Shown here piece by piece: positions 1 to 5,238 of a stretch of 5,238 nucleotides of DNA (its first letter is position 1; the number at the start of each line of letters is the position of its first letter). The DNA is taken from positions 26,751 to 31,988 of the forward strand of contig DBLF01000109.1 of the NCBI GenBank assembly GCA_002297965.1, given 5' to 3'. This DNA is from Candidatus Segatella papionis (GTDB lineage: Bacteria; Bacteroidota; Bacteroidia; Bacteroidales; Bacteroidaceae). The translations under genes and the position numbers were made by a program. The notes beneath the pieces were generated by a model that saw only the letters and a program-made list of their open reading frames with translations, was not told the origin of the DNA and searched no databases.

Positions 1-9
1 CAGCTGATA

Positions 10-1272
10 CTATCGGATGATAGCTGAAACAGAAACCGTGACAGGTTCCTCTATCCGCTTCTTCCAATCTTTCAACCACTGATACCACTCTTTTTCACCC
101 TTGAACCCATAAGTCTCGTTGGCACTGGTGTAGGCAAGTTTATAGCTCAACTTATTGCCCGTAGGCTTCACCACTTGGGTATAAACATCCTTATTGGCTG
201 GTTCTTGACTGACGAGGGATGCTTGAGGCACATAGATACCCAGACCCACGGTTTCGACTTTATGCTTGCCATCATCCTTGCCGGTAGGCCAGTCGCTTCC
301 GTAACAACCACGCAGTCCCTTACCATCGGCATATTCGCTAGAGCCTTTCACGTTGATGAGTCCCGTAGCGAAATGATAGTCAGACACATCCCTATTGAAG
401 GTTACATCAACGTCGAAGTCACGATGCCCCGCATAGACCGTATAGCGGATGGTGGCATTGACGGGTTTCAATCCTGGCGCTGGCACCCATCCATTATCCA
501 CAAGCTCTACGATAGCGCGAAGGGGGCCTTCGGAGATAATGCGCTGCTCTTGATACTTCACATCATTGAAGAGCACCTGGTCCTTACCATCCCATCCTCG
601 CAAGGCACCAAGACCATAGGTATTGCCCACCCAAAGGCAGTCGTCGCCAGAACCAGCCGCCAACTGCTCTTCGGAAGGATAGAACTGTGTGTCAAAGATA
701 ACCAATCCCTTGTTGACTTTGCCATAAAGGTCGATCGTCTGACGATTGTCGAAATAGACACGCATAGCTATCAAATCACTCTCGAAGCAGGCTCCATGAG
801 AATGTACATAATGGTAGCAATCCTTGGTTTTCTTGTCAAACGAGATACTACGCAAGTAAATATCTTGCTTATTCTTGGCGAGCTTCTTGTTCTTGCTAGG
901 AAGACAAAGCTCAGCAAAGGTACGGGCTGGATACTGTGCCTGTTCGCCTGTACGATAGAGCTGCACCTGATAAGTCTTGGTTTCCTTTTTGCCGAGGTCT
1001 GCCAAGAAGCAAAGCTCATCGTTAGTGCAGTCTCGGTCGGTGTCGTCGAGCTGAGAAGGAATCTCCTTGCCATCCACTGTCACTACGGCACGCTGAATAT
1101 CGCCGATGTCTCCTAATTTAGTGATGTCAATGACCACAGGCGCATCGTTCTTGGCGGTCTTAGAAGGATTTGACACCGTAACATTGAAGTTAGCTTGCGC
1201 CTGTACTCCCAATGAAAGGAGCAACGCAAAAGCTGCTGCAATTTGTTTTTTCTTCATTTGTTTTTTCATCAT
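10..1272 (-). CDS. Secreted DUF4861-family protein (420 aa)
   Basis: The encoded protein has a basic N terminus, a hydrophobic stretch (about residues 11-23) and a likely signal peptidase I site after VQA or AQA (residues 25-27), so it should be exported to the periplasm or beyond. There is no lipobox cysteine. The mature part matches my recall of the DUF4861 family: an acidic segment at 70-93 (SQLDDTD...DEL.FLADL), a His cluster HYVHSHG at 154-160 followed by FESDLIAMRVYFDNRQTIDLYGK, SEGPLRAIVEL at 247-257, and a C-terminal TYGFKGEKEW...DWKK at 387-405. The length is full for the family and the frame is intact. The biochemical activity is not known to me; relatives often sit near polysaccharide-degradation genes, but none is visible here. 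Possible starts are M1, M2 and M6 (1272, 1269, 1257); M6 alone gives a normal signal peptide. The gene lies 153 nt after the glycosyltransferase stop, with no convincing promoter of its own. Confidence 0.82.
   Translation of the reverse strand: MMKKQMKKKQIAAAFALLLSLGVQAQANFNVTVSNPSKTAKNDAPVVIDITKLGDIGDIQRAVVTVDGKEIPSQLDDTDRDCTNDELCFLADLGKKETKTYQVQLYRTGEQAQYPARTFAELCLPSKNKKLAKNKQDIYLRSISFDKKTKDCYHYVHSHGACFESDLIAMRVYFDNRQTIDLYGKVNKGLVIFDTQFYPSEEQLAAGSGDDCLWVGNTYGLGALRGWDGKDQVLFNDVKYQEQRIISEGPLRAIVELVDNGWVPAPGLKPVNATIRYTVYAGHRDFDVDVTFNRDVSDYHFATGLINVKGSSEYADGKGLRGCYGSDWPTGKDDGKHKVETVGLGIYVPQASLVSQEPANKDVYTQVVKPTGNKLSYKLAYTSANETYGFKGEKEWYQWLKDWKKRIEEPVTVSVSAIIR
1243..1269 (-). repeat. Duplicated start region of the DUF4861 gene
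   Basis: On the minus strand, ATGAAAAAACAA (1269-1258) is followed in frame by ATGAAGAAAAAACAA (1257-1243). The near-duplication gives Met-Lys-Lys-Gln then Met-Lys-Lys-Lys-Gln, so the gene carries two equivalent starts plus a further ATG at 1272. The extra residues only lengthen the basic end of the signal peptide. Confidence 0.7.
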
Positions 1273-1302
1273 AGATTTCGTTTTTATTTGATAGTTTTGA
1301 AA

Positions 1303-1424
1303 AGTTCAACTTTATAGTTCAAAGCTCTTCTCTACAGCTTAAGTTCTCCACTAAAGTTTAAGTTCTCCTCTATAGCTTATATCCTTCCCTATGTTTTTCA
1401 GAGGGACTTAAGCTTTATAGCTGA
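1303..1424 (-). repeat. Degenerate 19-bp direct-repeat array in the intergenic gap
   Basis: Read on the minus strand, 19-bp units lie at 1379-1361 (TAAGCTATAGAGGAGAACT), 1360-1342 and 1341-1323. The last two each match the first at 16 of 19 positions. Further copies are at 1321-1303 (14/19) and 1424-1406 (13/19), with a weak one at 1398-1380 (10/19). The array fills the 153-bp space between the glycosyltransferase stop and the DUF4861 start. I see neither a U-tract terminator nor a consensus TAnnTTTG promoter inside it; the best near-matches are GAGCTTTG (1327-1320) and TAAAGTTG (1314-1307), both without a matching -33 element. Confidence 0.65.
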
Positions 1425-1435
1425 TTTATAGCTGA
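1414..1435. repeat. 11-bp tandem duplication at the glycosyltransferase stop codon
   Basis: TTTATAGCTGA occurs twice in direct succession at 1414-1424 and 1425-1435. On the minus strand this places Gln-Leu-stop inside the upstream copy and repeats the same coding end just after the stop. The shift of 11 bp leaves the original frame closed at the first TAA. Confidence 0.85.
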
Positions 1436-2442
1436 GAAAAGAACTTCTTGCCCTTGGCATAGTATTGCCAGAGGATGGAGCAATCGAATACTTGAGGGAT
1501 TTCCTCCTTTATCTTAGTCGCTTGGATTCGCTTGCGGTCTTCCGCGAAATCACTGCGCCAAGCCTTGTACGCCTTGCGTGCCCTGAAAATAGCCCAAAAG
1601 TCCCCCCAGTTGTGTTTCAATATCAGCATCTCGAATGCAGCAAGGTAGTCTAGGAACCAACGAATCCTCATAACACGTTTCAAATCCTTGTCATCCAAGT
1701 TCTTGTAAAGCATCGTCAAATTATTTCTGAAGTTGAGATACGTCTTCATCGGATTGCTCTTTGGCAAGGTGCCTCCACCCACATGATAGACTTCGCTCTC
1801 CGGAATACAGAAGATTTTCTTACCCATCAAGCGAAGTCGCCAACAGAGGTCTATTTCTTCGTTGTGGGCGAAAAAGCGACCATCCAGTCCACCAGCTTCC
1901 CAATAGTCATCGGCACGTACCATCATACAGGCACCCGTAGCCCAAAGCACTTCCTGCTGATAGTCATACTGTCCGTTGTCTCGCTCGACTGTATCGAAGA
2001 TACGCCCCCGGCAGAAGGGATAGCCATACTTGTCCAGAAACCCGCCACAGGCTCCGGCATACTCAAACTGATCCTTATCGTACTCTGCAAGCAGCTTTGG
2101 CTGGCATGCAGCCACCTGCGGATGAGAGTCCATAAACTCAATGAGTGGCGTGAGCCAATGATGCGACACCTCCACATCGCTGTTCAAGAGGATATAATAT
2201 TCAGCCTCTATCTGCTTCAACGCACGATTATACCCTTCTGCGAAACCAAAGTTCTGCTCCAGCACGATGGTCTTCACATGCGGGAACTGTGTTTCCAGAA
2301 GCAGCATCGACTGGTCGGTAGAACAATTGTCTGCCACCCATACCTCCGCATCCTGGCGAGAGTACTCCACCACATTGGGCAGATACTTGGCGAGCATCTG
2401 CCTTCCATTCCAGTTTAATATTACGATTGCTACTTTTGCCAT
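1426..2442 (-). CDS. Family 2 glycosyltransferase (WbbL/rhamnosyltransferase-like, 338 aa)
   Basis: This is a predicted cytoplasmic, possibly membrane-associated inverting sugar transferase that moves a sugar from a nucleotide donor onto a growing glycan. The GT-A fold signature is clear: VILNWNG at 7-13, VADNCSTD at 36-43 (nucleotide binding), NFGFAEGYNRAL at 64-75, LLNSDVE at 85-91 (the DxD-type metal site with D89), WATGACMMVR at 167-176, HNEEIDLCWR at 193-202 (likely catalytic acid residues E195/E196 and D198) and HVGGGT at 220-225. The C-terminal third has YLNFRNNLTMLYKNL (235-249) and AIFRAR (284-289), as in many Bacteroidota relatives, and is basic with no obvious transmembrane helix. 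Donor and acceptor cannot be read from the sequence; rhamnosyltransferase is only the usual family label. Its start overlaps the end of the upstream radical SAM gene by 13 nt, which suggests translational coupling. The stop codon lies in an 11-bp tandem duplication. Confidence 0.92.
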   Translation of the reverse strand: MAKVAIVILNWNGRQMLAKYLPNVVEYSRQDAEVWVADNCSTDQSMLLLETQFPHVKTIVLEQNFGFAEGYNRALKQIEAEYYILLNSDVEVSHHWLTPLIEFMDSHPQVAACQPKLLAEYDKDQFEYAGACGGFLDKYGYPFCRGRIFDTVERDNGQYDYQQEVLWATGACMMVRADDYWEAGGLDGRFFAHNEEIDLCWRLRLMGKKIFCIPESEVYHVGGGTLPKSNPMKTYLNFRNNLTMLYKNLDDKDLKRVMRIRWFLDYLAAFEMLILKHNWGDFWAIFRARKAYKAWRSDFAEDRKRIQATKIKEEIPQVFDCSILWQYYAKGKKFFSQL

Positions 2443-3320
2443 AACTCTTTTAATTTATTGTTGAGGAGATTGGTAAACTCATAGTTCTTCAATCCCCATT
2501 TTGGAGCGATCAGCAAGTCTTGAGGCGACTGGCTGACAAATCGCTCCAACACCAAGTCCTTGCGAAGCAACTGGATGTATCTCACGATGACATCTATGTA
2601 CTCCTCCACGGTGTAAACATGAAAAGGATGCTCCGCATACTCCTGCGCCAACTTGGTGCCCTTGATGATTTGCATCTGATGAATTTTCAAGATGTCGATG
2701 GGCAGAGAAGAGATGATAGGAGCCTGACGCAAGCTCTCGGCAGCATCCTCGCCCGGCAGTCCGATAATGATGTGGCCACCCGTCAAGATACCTCGACGAT
2801 GGGTTCGCTCCACTGCACCACGGCAACAAGCGAAGTCGTGCCCACGGTTGATGCGACGCAAGGTTTCGTCGTTGGCGCTCTCGATACCATATTCCACGAG
2901 CACAAAGGTGCGTCGATTCAGTTCCTCCAGATAATCCAGAAGCTCATTGCTCACGCAGTCGGGACGAGTACCTATCACAATGCCCACGACATCCTCCACC
3001 TGGAGAGCCTCCTCATACATTTTCCTCAATGTCTCAACCTTGGCATAGGTGTTCGTGTAAGCTTGGAAATAGGCAAGAAACTTCATGTCGGGATACTTCC
3101 GAGCAAAGAAAGCCTTGCCCTCCTCCAACTGTTCCGTTATCGACTTCCTACGATCGCAATAACTAGGGTTAAACGTACGGTTATCGCAGTATGTACACCC
3201 CCCGCTCGAAATCTGCCCATCCCTATTTGGACAAGAGAATCCCGCATCTATAGATATTTTCTGAACTCGAAAATCAGGAAACTGCTTCCGAATCCATGTA
3301 CCAAAATCGTTGTAATACAT
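2430..3320 (-). CDS. TIGR01212/YhcC-type radical SAM protein (296 aa)
   Basis: This is a predicted cytosolic iron-sulfur enzyme that would cleave S-adenosylmethionine to start radical chemistry; its substrate is not established. The cluster cysteines are spaced CX11CX2C (C30, C42, C45) in FSCPNRDG...GGCTYCDN, which is characteristic of the YhcC/YtqA group and unlike the usual CX3CX2C. Other family blocks are YFQAYTNTYA (84-93), GTRPDC (117-122), VEYGIES (142-148), INRGHD (157-162) and GGHIIIGLPGE (181-191, the glycine-rich SAM-binding region), then HQMQIIKGT and a helical C terminus. The length of about 300 aa is normal and the frame is intact. The start ATG lies 4 nt after the mtaB stop, and the 3' end overlaps the glycosyltransferase start by 13 nt, so it is the middle gene of an operon. 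The next gene upstream is also a radical SAM enzyme but belongs to a different subfamily. Confidence 0.9.
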   Translation of the reverse strand: MYYNDFGTWIRKQFPDFRVQKISIDAGFSCPNRDGQISSGGCTYCDNRTFNPSYCDRRKSITEQLEEGKAFFARKYPDMKFLAYFQAYTNTYAKVETLRKMYEEALQVEDVVGIVIGTRPDCVSNELLDYLEELNRRTFVLVEYGIESANDETLRRINRGHDFACCRGAVERTHRRGILTGGHIIIGLPGEDAAESLRQAPIISSLPIDILKIHQMQIIKGTKLAQEYAEHPFHVYTVEEYIDVIVRYIQLLRKDLVLERFVSQSPQDLLIAPKWGLKNYEFTNLLNNKLKELWQK

Positions 3321-3324
3321 TCTT

Positions 3325-4668
3325 TCAAAAGAGTTCCGCTCTCAAAGCTGTCTTATCGTGATTGAATCCACCCAAGCGAACCTTGATGAGCTGATTGTCA
3401 TATTCTTCCTTTGCCAACGCTGGCGAAAGCTCCACACGCACATAGTTCCTGGTAAAGCCGTGCATCGCCTTGCCACGTGGTGCCTTCTCGAAGAGCACCT
3501 CGGCTTCCGTACCGATATACTGGGCATAGAACGCCTGTGTTTTCTCATCGCTCAACTCCAGAAGGCGTTTGGAGCGCAACTTCTTGTCCTTGTCGCTCAC
3601 CACATACGGAATCTTGAGCGCTGCAGTACCTGGGCGTTCGGAGTAAGGGAACACATGGAGCTGCGTAACGGGTAGAGACTTCAAGAACTCATAGCACTCC
3701 TCAAAGCACTCAGGGGTCTCGCCTCTGCACCCCACCATCACATCCACGCCGATGAAGGCATCTGGCATTTTTTCCTTGATGAGGTGTACCTTATGAGCGA
3801 AAAGGGCCTTGTCGTAACGACGATGCATCAACTTCAACACCTCGTCGCTTCCACTCTGCAAAGGGATATGGAAATGAGGCATGAAGGCACGGCTCCCTGC
3901 GCAATACTCGATGAGTTCATCATCGCAAAGGTCTGGTTCCAAACTGGAGATTCTATAGCGCTTGATACCCTCCACTTGGTCCATCGCCTTTACGAGGTCG
4001 ATGAAACGCTCATGCGTGGTCTGCCCGAAGTCGCCAATATTCACACCCGTGATGACGATTTCCTTACCTCCCTCGCTAGCTGCTTGTTCACACTGCGCCA
4101 CCAGCGATTCGATGCTAGGGTTACGAGAGTTGCCACGGGCAAAAGGAATGGTACAATAGGTGCAATAGTAGTTACATCCATCTTGCACTTTCAGAAAATA
4201 GCGGGTACGGTTACCACGGGAGCAAGAAGGCTGGAAAGTTTTGATTTCCTTGGTCTTCACACTATGGTGCTGATGCAATGCATTTTCGGCGGCAAACTTC
4301 TGTGCCCAGGCATCGCTGAGATATTGTATCAAGTTGGCCTTTTCATTGGCTCCCAACACCAAATCCACCCCCTCTATCTTGCTCACGTTCTCCGACTCCA
4401 ACTGCGCATAGCAGCCAGTGACAATGACAAACGCCCCTGGGTTCTCACGCACCATACGATGAATCGCCTGGCGACACTTATGGTCGGCGACCTCGGTTAC
4501 CGAGCAAGTATTGATGAGGCAAATGTCGGCTTTCTCCCCTTTCTGCGCCGTTACCACGCCCATATCTTCGAGCATCTTGCCGAAAGTGGAAGTTTCCGAA
4601 AAGTTGAGTTTACAGCCCAATGTATAGTATGCTGCCTTTTTGCCTTGGAAGGCACTTGAATCTATCAT
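3325..4668 (-). CDS. mtaB: tRNA t6A37 methylthiotransferase MtaB (447 aa)
   Basis: MtaB adds a methylthio group to C2 of N6-threonylcarbamoyladenosine at position 37 of certain tRNAs (giving ms2t6A), which helps decode ANN codons. All three expected domains are present. The N-terminal methylthiotransferase domain has cluster cysteines C19 (TLGCKLN), C55 (NTCSVTE) and C86 (TGCYAQ). The radical SAM domain has the CX3CX2C motif at C165, C169 and C172 (QDGCNYYCTYCTIPFARG). A C-terminal TRAM RNA-binding region runs from about residue 385 to the end. SSLEPD, FHIPLQSGSD, VGCRGET and HVFPYSERPGTAA support MtaB over MiaB or RimO. The length is typical. The start at 4668 is supported by the consensus promoter at 4709-4740, which leaves a leader of about 35 nt, and by a modest AAGGA 7 nt upstream of the ATG. 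It is the first gene of the likely three-gene operon. Confidence 0.94.
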   Translation of the reverse strand: MIDSSAFQGKKAAYYTLGCKLNFSETSTFGKMLEDMGVVTAQKGEKADICLINTCSVTEVADHKCRQAIHRMVRENPGAFVIVTGCYAQLESENVSKIEGVDLVLGANEKANLIQYLSDAWAQKFAAENALHQHHSVKTKEIKTFQPSCSRGNRTRYFLKVQDGCNYYCTYCTIPFARGNSRNPSIESLVAQCEQAASEGGKEIVITGVNIGDFGQTTHERFIDLVKAMDQVEGIKRYRISSLEPDLCDDELIEYCAGSRAFMPHFHIPLQSGSDEVLKLMHRRYDKALFAHKVHLIKEKMPDAFIGVDVMVGCRGETPECFEECYEFLKSLPVTQLHVFPYSERPGTAALKIPYVVSDKDKKLRSKRLLELSDEKTQAFYAQYIGTEAEVLFEKAPRGKAMHGFTRNYVRVELSPALAKEEYDNQLIKVRLGGFNHDKTALRAELF

Positions 4669-4708
4669 ATAATTATCCTTATTATTATCTTATATATTTA
4701 AAACATGG

Positions 4709-4740
4709 CAAAGGTAAACAATTTATTCGAAATTAGCAAA
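4709..4740 (-). promoter_or_regulatory. Bacteroidota sigma-ABfr-type promoter for the mtaB operon
   Basis: On the minus strand the sequence reads TTTG (4740-4737), 20 nt, then TACCTTTG (4716-4709). This is an exact match to the Bacteroidota consensus TTTG-N19-21-TAnnTTTG. The predicted transcription start is near 4702-4705, giving a leader of about 35 nt before the mtaB ATG at 4668. The region is A/T-rich throughout, which also fits a promoter. Confidence 0.85.
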
Positions 4741-4790
4741 TTATTAGAGGTCTTTTTTACTCATAAAGCCTTGTTTGCTCCAAACATATA

Positions 4791-4974
4791 AAAACAAAAG
4801 AAGGAGGAAATAGTAAAAGGAAAAGGAAAAAGACGTAGAGGAGGAAAATGAGGAACAGAAGAGGTCAGGATAAAAAGGACAAGGCATAAAAAGAACAAGG
4901 TATAAAAAGAACAAGGCATAAAAAGAAGGAACTGGGGTACAAGAAGAGACCAGGGGGGTATAAAAACGAAAAAG
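4791..4974. other. Gene-free purine-rich intergenic stretch
   Basis: On the plus strand only 28 of 184 bases here are pyrimidines, so about 85% are A or G. The stretch fills most of the gap between the lipoprotein terminator and the mtaB promoter. It includes a 16-base mirror-symmetric A/G run at 4815-4830 and the 16-bp tandem repeats at 4879-4926. I see no credible coding sequence on either strand: the 82-codon minus-strand frame from 5009 to 4761 starts inside the transcript tail, runs through the terminator and encodes only low-complexity Phe/Leu/Pro. The rest of the gap is the A/T-rich promoter area (4669-4790). Confidence 0.75.
4879..4926. repeat. 16-bp tandem repeat, three copies
   Basis: The unit ACAAGGCATAAAAAGA occurs at 4879-4894, 4895-4910 and 4911-4926. 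The first and third copies are identical and the second differs at one base (4901, C to T). A degraded partial copy (CAGGATAAAAAGG) precedes it at about 4866-4878. The unit length is not a multiple of three and no gene crosses it. Confidence 0.9.
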
Positions 4975-4996
4975 CCGCCAGACCGAAGTCCAGCGG
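4962..4996 (-). terminator. Rho-independent terminator with UUCG tetraloop
   Basis: In minus-strand RNA, CCGCUGGAC (4996-4988) pairs with GUCUGGCGG (4983-4975) as a 9-bp stem that includes two G-U wobbles. It is closed by the very stable cUUCGg tetraloop (4987-4984) and followed by two U runs (4973-4969 and 4966-4962). The wobbles would be C-A mismatches in plus-strand RNA, so the element is oriented to end minus-strand transcripts, that is, the lipoprotein gene 38 nt upstream. Confidence 0.92.
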
Positions 4997-5019
4997 TTGT
5001 TTCTCTCATTTTTCGTTCG

Positions 5020-5040
5020 TAAGTAATTCTAAATTACTTA
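5020..5040 (-). other. A/T-rich hairpin overlapping the lipoprotein stop codon
   Basis: TAAGTAATT (5020-5028) and AATTACTTA (5032-5040) form a perfect 9-bp inverted repeat with a 3-nt loop. The arm nearest the gene covers the last Lys codon and the TAA stop. It sits 24 nt before the GC-rich terminator stem, so the transcript would end in two consecutive hairpins. It may protect the 3' end of the mRNA or slow decay; that role is inference. Confidence 0.6.
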
Positions 5041-5204
5041 GCAGAATCAGCAGCAGCTGTATCAGCAGCAGCAGTGTCAGCAGCAGTTGTATCTACCTGA
5101 GCTGTGTCAGAATCAGCAGAAGCTGTGTTCTGAGCTGTTTTGTTACCACATGATGCGAAAGAGATAGCTGCGATAGCTACGAACATTAAAACTAATTTCT
5201 TCAT
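5034..5204 (-). CDS. Small predicted lipoprotein with Asp-Thr-Ala repeats (56 aa)
   Basis: The frame reads ATG at 5202-5204 to TAA at 5034-5036. Residues 1-18 form a short lipoprotein signal (MKK, hydrophobic core, FAS) followed by the candidate lipidated Cys19. F at -3 is not the classical Leu but is tolerated in Bacteroidota. The mature peptide, about 38 residues, starts CGNKTAQN and becomes a low-complexity acidic tail of DTTAA, DTAAA, DTAAA and DSAK, likely disordered. The residues just after Cys19 are not acidic, so I see no surface-export signal; a periplasm-facing membrane anchor is the simplest guess. Codon choice is narrow (GCT, ACA, GAT), as often seen in highly expressed genes. A strong terminator follows 38 nt after the stop and the region before the ATG is A-rich, both supporting a real monocistronic or operon-terminal gene. 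Its promoter lies beyond the window. I recognise the general type but no function. Confidence 0.78.
   Translation of the reverse strand: MKKLVLMFVAIAAISFASCGNKTAQNTASADSDTAQVDTTAADTAAADTAAADSAK
5049..5093 (-). repeat. Three tandem 15-bp copies inside the lipoprotein gene
   Basis: Copies lie at 5049-5063, 5064-5078 and 5079-5093, with a partial fourth at 5040-5048. Each full copy encodes Asp-Thr-(Ala/Thr)-Ala-Ala. The copies differ mainly at synonymous third positions (GAT/GAC, ACA/ACT). The unit is a multiple of three, so gain or loss of copies would keep the reading frame. Confidence 0.85.
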
Positions 5205-5238
5205 TTTCTTTGCTTTTTAAATCTGTAAAACAATCATT

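Noticed and set aside
175..1116. Long plus-strand open frame of 313 codons opposite the DUF4861 gene
   Set aside because: It lies wholly inside a minus-strand gene with a signal peptide and family motifs; the predicted protein shows no motif I recognise. It is an antisense shadow of that gene.
1380..1406. Possible terminator after the glycosyltransferase (TCCCT/AGGGA stem on the minus strand)
   Set aside because: The stem is 5 bp with an 11-nt loop and no U run follows, so it is too weak to call.
1303..1424. CRISPR array as an explanation for the regularly spaced repeats
   Set aside because: The 19-bp units abut with no spacers between them, are degenerate, and no cas gene is present.
2520..3365. 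Plus-strand open frame of 281 codons
   Set aside because: It is antisense to the TIGR01212 radical SAM gene, whose cysteine motif and family blocks are clear; the plus-strand product looks random.
3784..4659. Plus-strand open frame of 291 codons
   Set aside because: It is antisense to mtaB, which has all expected domains and its own promoter.
4772..4788. TGTTTG/CAAACA hairpin and a second TATGTTTG (-7-like) match on the minus strand
   Set aside because: The stem is only 6 bp with no U tract, and the -7 match lacks a TTTG at the right distance (only TTTC at 18 bp). The downstream promoter at 4709-4740 is much better.
4838..4890. Plus-strand Shine-Dalgarno-like GAGGAGGAAA directly before an ATG
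   Set aside because: The frame closes after 13 codons, the purine-rich background makes such matches likely, and Bacteroidota rarely depend on this signal.
4761..5009. Minus-strand open frame of 82 codons rich in Phe, Leu and Pro
   Set aside because: It crosses the rho-independent terminator and is produced by the purine/pyrimidine bias of the gap; no translation signal supports it.

Overview
The window looks like a chromosomal segment from a Bacteroidota bacterium, most likely Prevotellaceae (Prevotella/Segatella-like). The reasons are a perfect Bacteroidota-type promoter (TTTG-N20-TACCTTTG), mostly A/T-rich leaders without strong Shine-Dalgarno sites, a DUF4861-type secreted protein, and a short MKK-type lipoprotein whose A/T-rich mRNA start is typical of the phylum. 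The species cannot be fixed from the sequence alone. Every gene I can support lies on the minus strand, so transcription runs from high to low coordinates.

Read in the direction of transcription: (1) 5034-5204 encodes a 56-residue predicted lipoprotein with an Asp-Thr-Ala repeat tail. It is closed by an A/T hairpin over its stop codon and then a rho-independent terminator with a UUCG loop (4962-4996). (2) 4669-4961 is a gene-free, strikingly purine-rich stretch (+ strand) with three copies of a 16-bp tandem repeat. It ends in a strong promoter at 4709-4740. (3) That promoter drives a compact three-gene run: mtaB (tRNA ms2t6A methylthiotransferase, 3325-4668), a TIGR01212/YhcC-type radical SAM protein (2430-3320) and a family 2 glycosyltransferase (1426-2442). 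The gaps are 4 nt and a 13-nt overlap, so the three are very probably one operon. (4) 1273-1425 holds an array of degenerate 19-bp repeats with no clear terminator or promoter. (5) 10-1272 encodes a secreted DUF4861-family protein that ends just inside the window edge.

Functionally, mtaB acts in tRNA anticodon-loop modification. The second radical SAM protein has no assigned reaction, and the glycosyltransferase belongs to envelope or surface glycan assembly. No shared pathway is evident, and the operon may simply be a conserved housekeeping cluster. The DUF4861 protein is periplasmic or secreted, and its family is often found near polysaccharide-degradation genes, but no such partner is visible here. 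I found no RNA genes, insertion sequences, CRISPR arrays, broken genes or defence systems. Most of the window is ordinary; the points worth a second look are the two intergenic repeat arrays, the small repeat-tailed lipoprotein and the gene mix of the operon.
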